From JAWLCG01 sp041687295 (GTDB taxonomy: Bacteria > Planctomycetota > Phycisphaerae > SM23-33 > FEN-1343): 13,241 bases of DNA. The position numbers were made by a program, and so were the translations under genes. Positions 7,061 to 13,241 of the stretch are shown here, piece by piece (positions within the stretch are counted from its first letter, which is position 1; each line of letters begins with the position of its first letter). A model generated the notes under the pieces. The model saw nothing but the letters and a program-made list of their open reading frames with translations, did no database searches and was not told the origin of the DNA. The stretch covers positions 1 to 13,241 of the forward strand of contig JAWLCG010000106.1 in assembly GCA_041687295.1 (NCBI GenBank), written 5' to 3'.

Positions 7061-7260
7061 GCTCGTCCTTCAGTGGCCGCCTAGGCCAGCAGCCCGTTGA
7101 AAAGGCCCTCTGGCCTCGACGCTGGAGCAGTAGATCAGGAGACCGCAGGTGAACGGGTCCCGGATTCAGGGGCGTTGGGCCACGTTCCGGGCCTGTTCTG
7201 CTCTGCTGTTCTCCTGCTCCACTGTTCAGCTGCTCTAGCAGCCCGTTTTCCAACGGGCTG
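7061..7260. repeat. Spacer with repeat fragments and a pyrimidine-rich tract
   Basis: This 200-base spacer between paralogues B and A encodes no supported protein. A partial repeat, CAGCAGCCCGTTGAAAA, at 7087-7103 matches one arm and loop of the large hairpin at 7235-7264. A pyrimidine-rich tract with degenerate CTGYTCT units covers about 7193-7236. The region may allow separate expression of paralogue A, but no promoter is clear. Its size contrasts with the 37-base spacer between copies C and B. Confidence 0.45.
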
Positions 7261-7264
7261 CTAG
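7235..7264. repeat. 13-bp perfect hairpin containing the stop codon of paralogue B
   Basis: CTAGCAGCCCGTT (7235-7247) and AACGGGCTGCTAG (7252-7264) pair perfectly over the loop TTCC. On the minus strand the TAG stop of paralogue B (7261-7263) is part of the first arm. There is no T tract after it, so it is a weak intrinsic terminator candidate but could protect the 3' end of an upstream message or be a mobile palindromic repeat. Confidence 0.6.
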
Positions 7265-9267
7265 GGCCCGCGGGTTCCGGTGATCAGGTAGTAGCCCAGC
7301 GCGTAGGCAGCCAGGATGACCCGGCTGGCGAAGTCGCCGGCGATGATGCCGATGGCCATGGGTTTGAAGCGGGTGAAGGCGGCCCCGCCCCCCGCGCGGA
7401 CCATGGCGCTTTTGATGAACCAGCCCAGCATCCAGCTGCCGGCCGTCACCTGCAGCGGCCAGACACCCCACAGCAGGAACAGCGCCGGGTGCAGCGGCCA
7501 CCAGCTGTAGCGCAGCCGGAGCACGCTGGTGCCCACCACCAGGGCGAAGCCGACGGCCACCGTCACCCAGAAGTGGTTGTTGGGCCGAGTCAGCGACCAG
7601 GCCACGCCCTCGGTGCCTTCGGGCCGCATCTCGAAACTAGCCCACTGCGCCAGCGTAGTCTCCCAGGGCGAGCGGGCCACCGCGTTCGTCCAGCCGACGT
7701 TCTGGATGCCGTAGCTGTACTGCAGGGAGATCGTGACCAGCACGCCCAGGACCAGGCAGACCACCACCGTCGGCATGAGCCCCCAGACGAAACGGGTGGG
7801 GCGAATGCCCTCGTACTCGCCGATCCGCAGGGCGTTGGCGGCCAGGGGCATCATCTTGACGCGGGGGTCCATCGTCGCCTGGGCGCTGAGGATGCCCATG
7901 AGGATCAGCATGTGCGGGCCCAGGGCCGTCGCGCCCAGCGCCCCGACCAGCGCGCCCGAGGCGTGCCACCAGACGTGGAACGAGTACATGCCCGTCTCGG
8001 CGTTCATGCGGGTCAGGCCCAGCATGATCACGCCGGACAGCAGCACGAAGCACACCGCCAGCACCGGGTTGAGGCCCACCGAGATCAGGATCAGCGTCAG
8101 GCCCGCCCCGGCCAGCACCGCCAGGCGAAACGCCCACAGCACCGACGGGCTCACCGGGTCGCCGAGGCGCAGGCCCACCGCCCGGCTGGCCACGCTGGCG
8201 TAGTAGTGCCTCCCCGTATACACGATGATTGCTGCAAGCCCCAGGTACGAGCCGATCTTCTGATACGATTCGATGCAGCCGATCATCGAATGGCCGCTGC
8301 GGGCGTTGATGCCGAAACCGTACAGCGTCAGAAACGCCGCCGAGAACAGCAGCGGGCTGATGCCCAGCGAGAACGACACCTCCGCGCTGACCAGGAAGGC
8401 GAAGCCCAGCACGATGAAGTTGATCCGCGGCTGGAGGATCCAGCCCATCATGTCCGGCGCTGGCTGCAGCCAGGTCCACTTCTGGCCGATGGCGGTGAAG
8501 TTGAAGATCAGCGGCACCTGCACGGGGATGTCCCACCAGGGCCCGAAGCCGTTGAACAGCAGGATCGCCAGGACCGGGCAGAAGCCGAACCAGAACGTTC
8601 GGCGGTAGAGGATCGCCGGCCAGGGCCGTTCGCCCGCCCCGTGGATCAGCTCGCCGGCGAGCTCGGCCACGGGGTATCGCAATCGCTCGCGGTGGGCCCA
8701 TTGCGGATGCACTACCAGGGCCATGCCCACCGACGCGATAAACCCCAGTCCCAGCACGGGCAGCCAGAATCCCAGCGTCCGCGTCCAGCCCCCCCACGGC
8801 ACGGCCGAGAAGGGCACGCGCTGGCCGGGGCGAAGCCCCTGGGCCAGGCCGTAGACGATCTGCTCATCGTCCACGCCGTCGCCGTCGGGGTCCGGGTCGA
8901 CCAGCATGGCCGGCGGGGCGTAGCTGATCAGGTCCCGCTCCTTCCAGCCGGGACTGGCCTCCTGGTACTTGTGGGGGTAGGCGACGATCGGCGTGAAGTG
9001 CCACAGCAGCCCGGGGCTGGGCACCATGGCGCCCATCAGGACGAAACCGGCGATGACGGCCCAGTCCCGCCCCTCCAGGCGCAGGCCCGGCAGGTAGCGC
9101 ACCAGGGGATTGACCAGGAACATGCCCACCACGAGCAGGCCGAAGACGCTCAGGGGGATCATGTCCTCGGCCACGCGGGCCTGGCGGAGAACGTAGTCGT
9201 TCCACCAGCCCATCGTCGCCAGCGCCACAGCCAACAGCACGCCAATGATCACAGCTCGCAGTCGCAT
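7261..9267 (-). CDS. Polytopic membrane protein, DUF6785/DUF6784-like, paralogue B
   Basis: This 668-residue integral membrane protein aligns with paralogues A and C from end to end with few gaps. Its N-terminus, MRLRAVIIGVLLAV, is nearly the same as in copy A, and it contains the shared HPQWAHRERLRYP and TRMNAETGM segments. It has about 14 hydrophobic segments with a long hydrophilic loop after the third. That loop has a calcium-loop motif, D126-P-D128-G-D130-G-V-D133-D134-E135. The tryptophan pair W21-W22 is the position where paralogue C has a stop. The ATG at 9267 follows AGGGGA at good spacing. The spacer to the gene upstream is only 37 bases, so B and C were probably co-transcribed. The stop lies within a large hairpin. 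Transport is inferred from the topology; the substrate is unknown. Confidence 0.87.
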   Translation of the reverse strand: MRLRAVIIGVLLAVALATMGWWNDYVLRQARVAEDMIPLSVFGLLVVGMFLVNPLVRYLPGLRLEGRDWAVIAGFVLMGAMVPSPGLLWHFTPIVAYPHKYQEASPGWKERDLISYAPPAMLVDPDPDGDGVDDEQIVYGLAQGLRPGQRVPFSAVPWGGWTRTLGFWLPVLGLGFIASVGMALVVHPQWAHRERLRYPVAELAGELIHGAGERPWPAILYRRTFWFGFCPVLAILLFNGFGPWWDIPVQVPLIFNFTAIGQKWTWLQPAPDMMGWILQPRINFIVLGFAFLVSAEVSFSLGISPLLFSAAFLTLYGFGINARSGHSMIGCIESYQKIGSYLGLAAIIVYTGRHYYASVASRAVGLRLGDPVSPSVLWAFRLAVLAGAGLTLILISVGLNPVLAVCFVLLSGVIMLGLTRMNAETGMYSFHVWWHASGALVGALGATALGPHMLILMGILSAQATMDPRVKMMPLAANALRIGEYEGIRPTRFVWGLMPTVVVCLVLGVLVTISLQYSYGIQNVGWTNAVARSPWETTLAQWASFEMRPEGTEGVAWSLTRPNNHFWVTVAVGFALVVGTSVLRLRYSWWPLHPALFLLWGVWPLQVTAGSWMLGWFIKSAMVRAGGGAAFTRFKPMAIGIIAGDFASRVILAAYALGYYLITGTRGP
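8863..8892 (-). other. Calcium-loop motif in paralogue B (DPDGDGVDDE)
   Basis: Codons 126-135 of paralogue B encode DPDGDGVDDE, at exactly the residue numbers of the motif in copy A. The pattern DxDxDGxxD is kept although the last four residues differ from A. Copy C has DPTWQGETDE in the corresponding place and lacks the pattern. Confidence 0.5.
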
Positions 9268-9304
9268 CGGTCCCCTGCCCAGTCAGGGGGCCGCCAACCC
9301 CGCC

Positions 9305-11311
9305 TCAGGGGCCGCGCGTCCCGGTTACGATGTAGTAGCCCAGTGCGTAGATCGCCAGAATGATCCGAGAGACGAAGTCGCCCGCCACGATGCCGATGAA
9401 GGCCGGCTTGAACCGGGCGAACGCCGCCGCCCCGCCCACGCGAACCACCACCATCTTGATGAACCAGCCCAGCAGCCAGCTCGGGCCCAGCACGTTCATC
9501 GGCCAGGTGCCCCACAGCAGGAACAGCACCGGGTGCAGGGGCCACCAGCTGTAGCGCATCCGCAGCAGGCTCGTCACGACCACCAGAATCAGCCCGATGC
9601 TCGCCGACCACAGGAAGTGGCTGTCCACGCGGATCAGCGACCAGTCCACGCCCATGAAGCCCTCGGGCCGGGCCTGGAAGTTCGGCAGGTTCTGCTCGAG
9701 CAGCAGCCAGGGCATGCGCCCCACGTCGCCCGACCAGCCCACCGGCTCGACGCCGAAGTTGTACTGGATGAAGACCGTCCCGACAATACCGATGATTAAA
9801 CACAGCAGGGCCGTCGGCAGCAGGCCCCAGGTGAAGCGGGTGGCCCGGACGCCCTCGTGCTCGCCGATCCGCAGGGCGTTGGCGACCAGGGGCATCAGCG
9901 TGACGCGGGCGTCGATCGTGGCCACCGTCGACAGCAGCGCCAGGATGATCAGCATGTGCGGCCCGATGGCGGCCGCCCCGAACATCCCCAGGATCGCGCC
10001 AGCTCCGTGCCACCAGGTGTGGAACGAGTACATGCCCGTCTCGACGTTCATGCGGGTCAGCACCAGGACGATCACGCCGGCGAAGATCACGTACAGGATC
10101 GCCAGCGGCAGCGCCAGGCCCACCCCCCACCGCAGCGTCGCCGTCAGGCCCAGCCCGGCCAGCATCGCCAGTCGGCCCGCCCACAGCACGGCCGGGCTCA
10201 CCGGGTCGCCCCGGCGGATGCCCAGCGACCGCAACATCACGCTGGCGAACCAGTAGCGCCCGGTGTACAGGATGATCAGCGTCAGGCCGATGTAGCTGCC
10301 GAACTTCTGATAGCCCTCGATGCTGCCGCCCAGGTAGCCGCCGCCCCCGCGCGGGTTGAGCCCGAAGCTGAACACCGTCAGCCAGGCCGCGTAAAACAGC
10401 GCCGGGCTGATGCCCATCGAGAACGACACCTCCGTGCTGACCAGGAACGCAAAGCCGATCACCACGAAGTTGAGCCTGGGCCGAAGGGTGAACAGGGCCA
10501 GGTCCGGGGCGTTGTTGAGGTAGGGCCACTTGTTCACGATGGCCGTGAAGTCGAACATCAGCGGGACCTGGACGGGGTTGTTCAGCCAGAGCCCGAAGCC
10601 GTTGTACAGCAGCACCGCCGCCACGGGCGCAAAGCCCATCCAGAAGACCCGGCGGTAGAAGATCGCCGGCCAGGGCCGATCCTCCGCCCCGCGTATCAGC
10701 TCGCCGGCGAACTCGGCCACGGGGTAGCGCAATCGCTCGCGATGGGCCCATTGTGGATGCACCACCAGGGCGATGCACACCGACCCGATGAACCCCAGCC
10801 CCAGCACCGGCAGCCAGAAGCCCAGCGTCCGGCTCCAGCCATGCCACGGGGCCTCGTAAAACCGGATCCGCTCGCCGGGGCGCAGGCCCTGGTTGAGGCC
10901 ATAGACGACATCCTCGTCGGTCTCGCCCTGCCAGGTCGGGTCCACCAGCATGGCCGGCGGGGCGTAGCCGATCAGGTCCGCCCGCTGCCAGCCGGGATTG
11001 GCGGCCTGGTATTTGTGCGGCAGGGCCACAATTGGCGTGAAGTGCCACATCAGCCCGGGCCCGGGGATCATCGCCCCCATGAGCATCAGGCCGAAGATGA
11101 CGCTCCACTCCCGCCCGGTGACCTTCAGGCCCGGAATGAGCCGCACCAGCGGGTTGACCACCAGCATCGCCAGGACGAGCAACCCGAAAACGCTCAGGGG
11201 GATCAGGTCCTCAGCGACGGACGCCTGCCGCAGAATGCGGTCGTTCTACCAGCCCAGCGTTGCCAGGGCCAGTGCCAGCAGCAGGCCTATCAGGACGGCT
11301 CGTACGGTCAT
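9305..11311 (-). pseudogene. DUF6785/DUF6784-like paralogue C, interrupted by an in-frame TAG at codon 22
   Basis: Read from ATG 11311, the frame gives MTVRAVLIGLLLALALATLGW, then TAG, then NDRILRQ and on to the end at 9305. The total is 669 codons, exactly the length of paralogue B. Copies A and B read ATFGWANDYLL and ATMGWWNDYVL across the same place, so the stop replaces a tryptophan codon by one base. The rest is open for 646 codons with all shared family segments, including HPQWAHRERLRYP and a TRMNVETGM variant. No ribosome-binding site precedes ATG 11311, unlike the other copies. Translation could restart at TTG 11182 or ATG 11167, losing the first membrane segment and part of the second; neither has a clear ribosome-binding site. 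The calcium-loop motif is absent. It could be a fresh pseudogene, a shortened working protein, or a base-call error. Confidence 0.8.
11246..11248 (-). other. In-frame amber codon interrupting paralogue C
   Basis: The plus-strand bases CTA read as TAG on the coding strand at codon 22, directly after TGG for W21. Paralogue B has TGG at this codon and paralogue A an alanine codon. One G-to-A change accounts for it. Confidence 0.8.
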
Positions 11312-11551
11312 AGAGGTGCACTGGGGATAGGGATTGTGCGTGCGTCGCTCCCGGCCGAGGGGCCAGGCGCGGCGCGTCCAGGCCACGGTGCCCTCAGGCT
11401 AAGGATTTTGCCCCTCGGAGTCAACCTTCGGGCCCAAGGAGGGCCAGATCGTGCCCCCCAACCGTCCCCCCCCGGGCGTGAGCAACGGTTCTTCGCCGAT
11501 CTGCGGGGGAGGCTGCCAGACCGTCCATCGCCCGGCCACCTGGTGCCCGAG

Positions 11552-11598
11552 CCGTGGGGGCTCTGCCCCCACACCCCCGGAATTTACCGCTTTGGGGC
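11552..11598 (+). repeat. Left arm of a long imperfect inverted repeat
   Basis: This arm contains the short internal palindrome GGGGGCTCTGCCCCC and the core GGAATTTACCGCTTTGGGG. The right arm at 11711-11752 carries the same order of elements on the other strand, with CTCTGCCCC and ATTTATCGCTTT in common. The two arms are about 110 bases apart. Confidence 0.55.
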
Positions 11599-11710
11599 CA
11601 CCCGCATCGGTCGGCAGGCTCCGGGCGGCCTGGCAGAGGACCGGACAACGCGGGCGAGGCAAAGCGGCCCGGCTGCCCCTGCGATGGCCGGACCGCCTGT
11701 TGTGCGGGGG

Positions 11711-11752
11711 GCCCAAAAGCGATAAATCCCGGGGTCCGGGGCAGAGCCCCGG
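11711..11752 (-). repeat. Right arm of the long imperfect inverted repeat
   Basis: Read on the minus strand it begins CCGGGGCTCTGCCCCGG and ends GGGATTTATCGCTTTTGGG, matching the left arm with small gaps. It contains a perfect internal hairpin, CCGGGG-CAGAG-CCCCGG, at 11736-11752. The pair could be a folded extragenic element or a short MITE-like unit. Confidence 0.55.
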
Positions 11753-11819
11753 CCTGTCCGTTGCGCGAGGCGGCGAGTCGGGTGTCGGTTGCGTCCGGGC
11801 CGATCGGTGAAGAACCCCG

Positions 11820-11853
11820 AAAAAAACCCCGCCGGTCGCAAGACCCGGCGGGG
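11820..11853 (-). terminator. Intrinsic terminator of the zinc-ribbon membrane protein gene
   Basis: On the minus strand, CCCCGCCGG and CCGGCGGGG form a very stable stem with a short TTGC loop region and a one-base bulge, followed at once by seven T and then CGGGG. It lies about 34 bases after the TGA stop of the gene that ends at 11887. This is the clearest Rho-independent terminator in the window. Confidence 0.85.
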
Positions 11854-11886
11854 CAGCTCCCTCCACGGCGATAGCGGGGGGGACGG

Positions 11887-12900
11887 TCAGTTCTCGTTGT
11901 GGGGGCCGGCCGAGCCCAGGCGGGCGGCCTCCACGGCGTGGTCGGGGCGGCTGGCGGCGACGGCGATCATGACGCCGAGGATCGGCACCATCAGGTACAC
12001 CCAGCCCGACAGGCCGAAGCTCACGCCGGAGGTCTGGGCGGCCAGCAGCATCTCGGCCAGCGGCCCCCAGGCGCTCAGCAGGTGCCAGCCCACGATGAAG
12101 CCGATCACGCCGATGGCGAAGGTCACGAAGGGCCAGCGGGCGCCCCGCCCGTCGCGCCGCCAGGCCACCAGGGCCATCAGGCCCGCCAGCGGCACGCCCA
12201 GCAGGTACAGCACGGGGCTGGCCAGCATCAGCAGCCCGCCGGCCGTGGCCTGGCCCGCGCCTTCGGGCAGCATACCGGGGTCGATCGGGACCCGCTCGGG
12301 CCCCTGGACGAACTGCCCGTTGCGGGCCAGCTCATGCAGGCCACGCAGCACGTTGATGCCCAGCTCCCAGCCGCTCAGCGAGCTCTCGACCATCTGCCCT
12401 TCCGGCGGGGTCGAGTAGGCGGCCAGGAACCACGGGCAGAACAGGAAGCCCACGCACACGGCCAGGAATACCATCCGCAGCAGCCACCAGTCCGACGGCG
12501 GGCCGGTGCGGGCGCGGACGGGCTCGACCGGCGATTTCTGGTTCGCCGTAACCGACTGCTGAGAAGTGGGTTCGGACGCGACCGGGGCGGCCATGGCCGG
12601 CTCGACGGGCCGGGCCGGCTGGGGGGGGCGGGCAGGATTGGCGGCAGGCTGTTCCGGCGGGCGGGGCGACTTGGCTGGCGCCGCGGACGCCGCAGGCCCC
12701 TCCGGCCCAGGACGGGCCGGGGGCGGGGGCGCCGCCGGGCGGGCCATGGCGGCCTCGCCGGACTGCCCCATCAGCACCCTCGGCCGGTCGCCCGGCACCT
12801 GAATGCCCGCGCCGCACACCTTGCAGCGAAACTTCTCGCCGGCCCGGCTCTCGTCCAGGCGGTAGGCGGCGCCGCACTGACAGCTGACTTCAATCGCCAC
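11887..12900 (-). CDS. Zinc-ribbon protein with Pro/Ala-rich linker and four membrane helices
   Basis: The 337-residue product has three parts. An N-terminal zinc ribbon uses C7-Q-C9 and C26-K-V-C29, a CxC-X16-CxxC arrangement. A Pro/Ala-rich disordered linker covers about 45-135. A membrane domain follows with helices near 140-162, 221-247, 256-278 and 298-316, and a loop of about 58 residues between the first two. Proteins of this plan are common in planctomycetes and have no settled function; the ribbon may bind protein or nucleic acid on the cytoplasmic side. The start is GTG, supported by GGGAGG six bases upstream and by the zinc ribbon beginning at once. It ends at a strong terminator and is probably monocistronic. 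The topology is well supported, the role is not known. Confidence 0.85.
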   Translation of the reverse strand: MAIEVSCQCGAAYRLDESRAGEKFRCKVCGAGIQVPGDRPRVLMGQSGEAAMARPAAPPPPARPGPEGPAASAAPAKSPRPPEQPAANPARPPQPARPVEPAMAAPVASEPTSQQSVTANQKSPVEPVRARTGPPSDWWLLRMVFLAVCVGFLFCPWFLAAYSTPPEGQMVESSLSGWELGINVLRGLHELARNGQFVQGPERVPIDPGMLPEGAGQATAGGLLMLASPVLYLLGVPLAGLMALVAWRRDGRGARWPFVTFAIGVIGFIVGWHLLSAWGPLAEMLLAAQTSGVSFGLSGWVYLMVPILGVMIAVAASRPDHAVEAARLGSAGPHNEN

Positions 12901-13036
12901 GATCGGCCTCCCGGCTTTTCTGGGCTGACCCGGCGCACAGCGGCACGCCAGGCGATCCAGCCTGAGGCCTGCATCGGAACATTCCCGGACCGACTTGCGT
13001 AACGAAAGCGTTTGCGCCGCCCCGAGCCCATTGCGT
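12901..13036. other. Spacer upstream of the zinc-ribbon gene
   Basis: No gene is supported here. It should contain the promoter of the minus-strand zinc-ribbon gene, but no clear hexamers are visible. A small dyad AACG-AAAG-CGTT lies at 13001-13012, about 100 bases upstream of the start. Its GAAAGCGTTT core is faintly like LacI-family operators; this is weak evidence. Confidence 0.3.
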
Positions 13037-13105
13037 AGGCCGGGTCGAGCGTGAGCGAGGCCCGGCAGCCCAGGTCGCCGGGCCGCGCGATGCTCGACCC
13101 GGCCT
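13037..13105. repeat. Palindromic repeat with a 14-bp inverted match at the gene-fragment boundary
   Basis: AGGCCGGGTCGAGC at 13037-13050 recurs in inverted orientation at 13092-13105 as GCTCGACCCGGCCT. The left part alone also folds: GCCGGGTC (13039-13046) pairs with GGCCCGGC (13059-13066), including one G-T pair, with a 12-base loop. The right copy overlaps the first codons of the coding fragment that runs off the window. Confidence 0.6.
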
Positions 13106-13241
13106 TCAACGCCAACACCGCCTGCACGTCGACGGGCGGTGCGGCGCTGTGCGTCGTCGTCAGCGGCCCGATGGCCGCCGAGGCGGGGATGAACGGCGGA
13201 CTCAACGCGCTCGGCCCCGGCAACCGGGCGAACGCCACCAT
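13090..13241 (+). pseudogene. Conserved-family coding fragment, apparently 5'-truncated, running off the right edge
   Basis: The plus frame from ATG 13090 reads MLDPAFNANTACTSTGG, continues through VVVSGPMAAEAGMNGG and reaches NALGPGNRANAT at the edge. I recognise this as the interior of a conserved bacterial family of unknown function whose members carry a (V/I)NGPxxxxxGxNxGxxxxGPGxRANATIGRA signature; I cannot name it with certainty. From memory, those proteins have a long N-terminal part with a VMAGCxPEY segment shortly before this point, and that part is missing. The frame is open upstream only to a TAG at 13036-13038, through repeat sequence that gives an unrelated peptide. There is no ribosome-binding site before the ATG. 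Third codon positions are almost all G or C, as in real genes here. It may be a gene remnant cut by the repeat at its left edge, or the 3' part may be intact beyond the window. Confidence 0.42.

Larger units (their letters stand above)
11312..11886. repeat. 575-base intergenic region rich in inverted repeats
   Basis: No gene is supported here. It should contain the promoter for the minus-strand membrane-protein run in its first 100 or so bases, but I see no clear -35/-10 or -24/-12 pair. The middle holds a long imperfect inverted repeat (11552-11598 and 11711-11752). The far end holds a strong minus-strand terminator (11820-11853). Open frames on both strands here, such as the minus-strand one at 11399-11866, are proline-, glycine- and arginine-rich translations of the repeats and are not credible genes. 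Confidence 0.5.

Noticed and set aside
11246..11248. Programmed recoding of TAG, for example as pyrrolysine
   Set aside because: The sister copies have tryptophan or alanine here in or next to a membrane segment, no recoding element is visible, and the genes around end in TAG normally (191, 5033 and 7261).
11399..11866. Minus-strand open frame of 155 codons in the spacer before the membrane cluster
   Set aside because: It lies over inverted repeats and the terminator, and its product is Pro/Gly/Arg-rich and unlike any protein family.
11899..13002. Plus-strand open frame of 367 codons opposite the zinc-ribbon gene
   Set aside because: Antisense shadow; the minus strand has a zinc ribbon, membrane helices, a ribosome-binding site and a terminator.
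12771..13241. Minus-strand open frame of 156 codons at the right edge
   Set aside because: It overlaps the start of the zinc-ribbon gene and lies opposite the plus-strand fragment that carries a real family signature.

Overview
The window is GC-rich (strongly G/C at third codon positions) and looks like a chromosome segment of a planctomycete or a relative in the PVC group. Three things suggest this: tandem copies of a large polytopic membrane protein resembling the DUF6785/DUF6784 family, a protein with an N-terminal zinc ribbon, a Pro/Ala-rich linker and four membrane helices, and intergenic spaces packed with GC-rich palindromes. The lineage is an inference from gene style; no marker gene is present.

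Layout. (1) At 191-1231, minus strand, is a sigma-54 enhancer-binding protein with an AAA+ domain and a Fis-type helix-turn-helix but no receiver domain. (2) A 427-base divergent spacer separates it from a plus-strand, tightly overlapping three-gene signalling operon (1659-4720): a membrane histidine kinase, a stand-alone receiver protein of Rcp1-like type, and a receiver-GGDEF diguanylate cyclase. Kinase and receiver genes overlap by 59 bases, receiver and cyclase genes by 8. (3) A convergent spacer (4721-5032) holds four perfect hairpins, two of them copies of one palindromic repeat in opposite orientation. (4) Three paralogous membrane-protein genes lie head-to-tail on the minus strand (11311 to 5033). 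The most upstream copy (9305-11311) has an in-frame TAG at codon 22 where a sister copy has TGG, with the reading frame otherwise intact for the same total length as the middle copy. (5) A 575-base repeat-rich spacer follows. (6) A GTG-started zinc-ribbon membrane protein (11887-12900, minus) ends at a textbook intrinsic terminator. (7) At the right edge is a plus-strand coding fragment of a conserved family. It appears to lack its 5' part, and its left boundary coincides with a 14-bp inverted repeat.

How the genes work together. The kinase probably senses an extracytoplasmic signal and phosphorylates one or both receivers. The cyclase output would be cyclic di-GMP, limited by an intact inhibitory site. 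The divergent activator may control this operon or distant sigma-54 genes; I could not find a convincing sigma-54 promoter by eye. The three membrane proteins look like a tandemly amplified transporter-like family of unknown substrate. Two of them carry a DxDxDGxxD calcium-loop motif in the same long loop and the third does not.

No tRNA, rRNA, CRISPR array, insertion sequence or recognisable riboswitch was seen.
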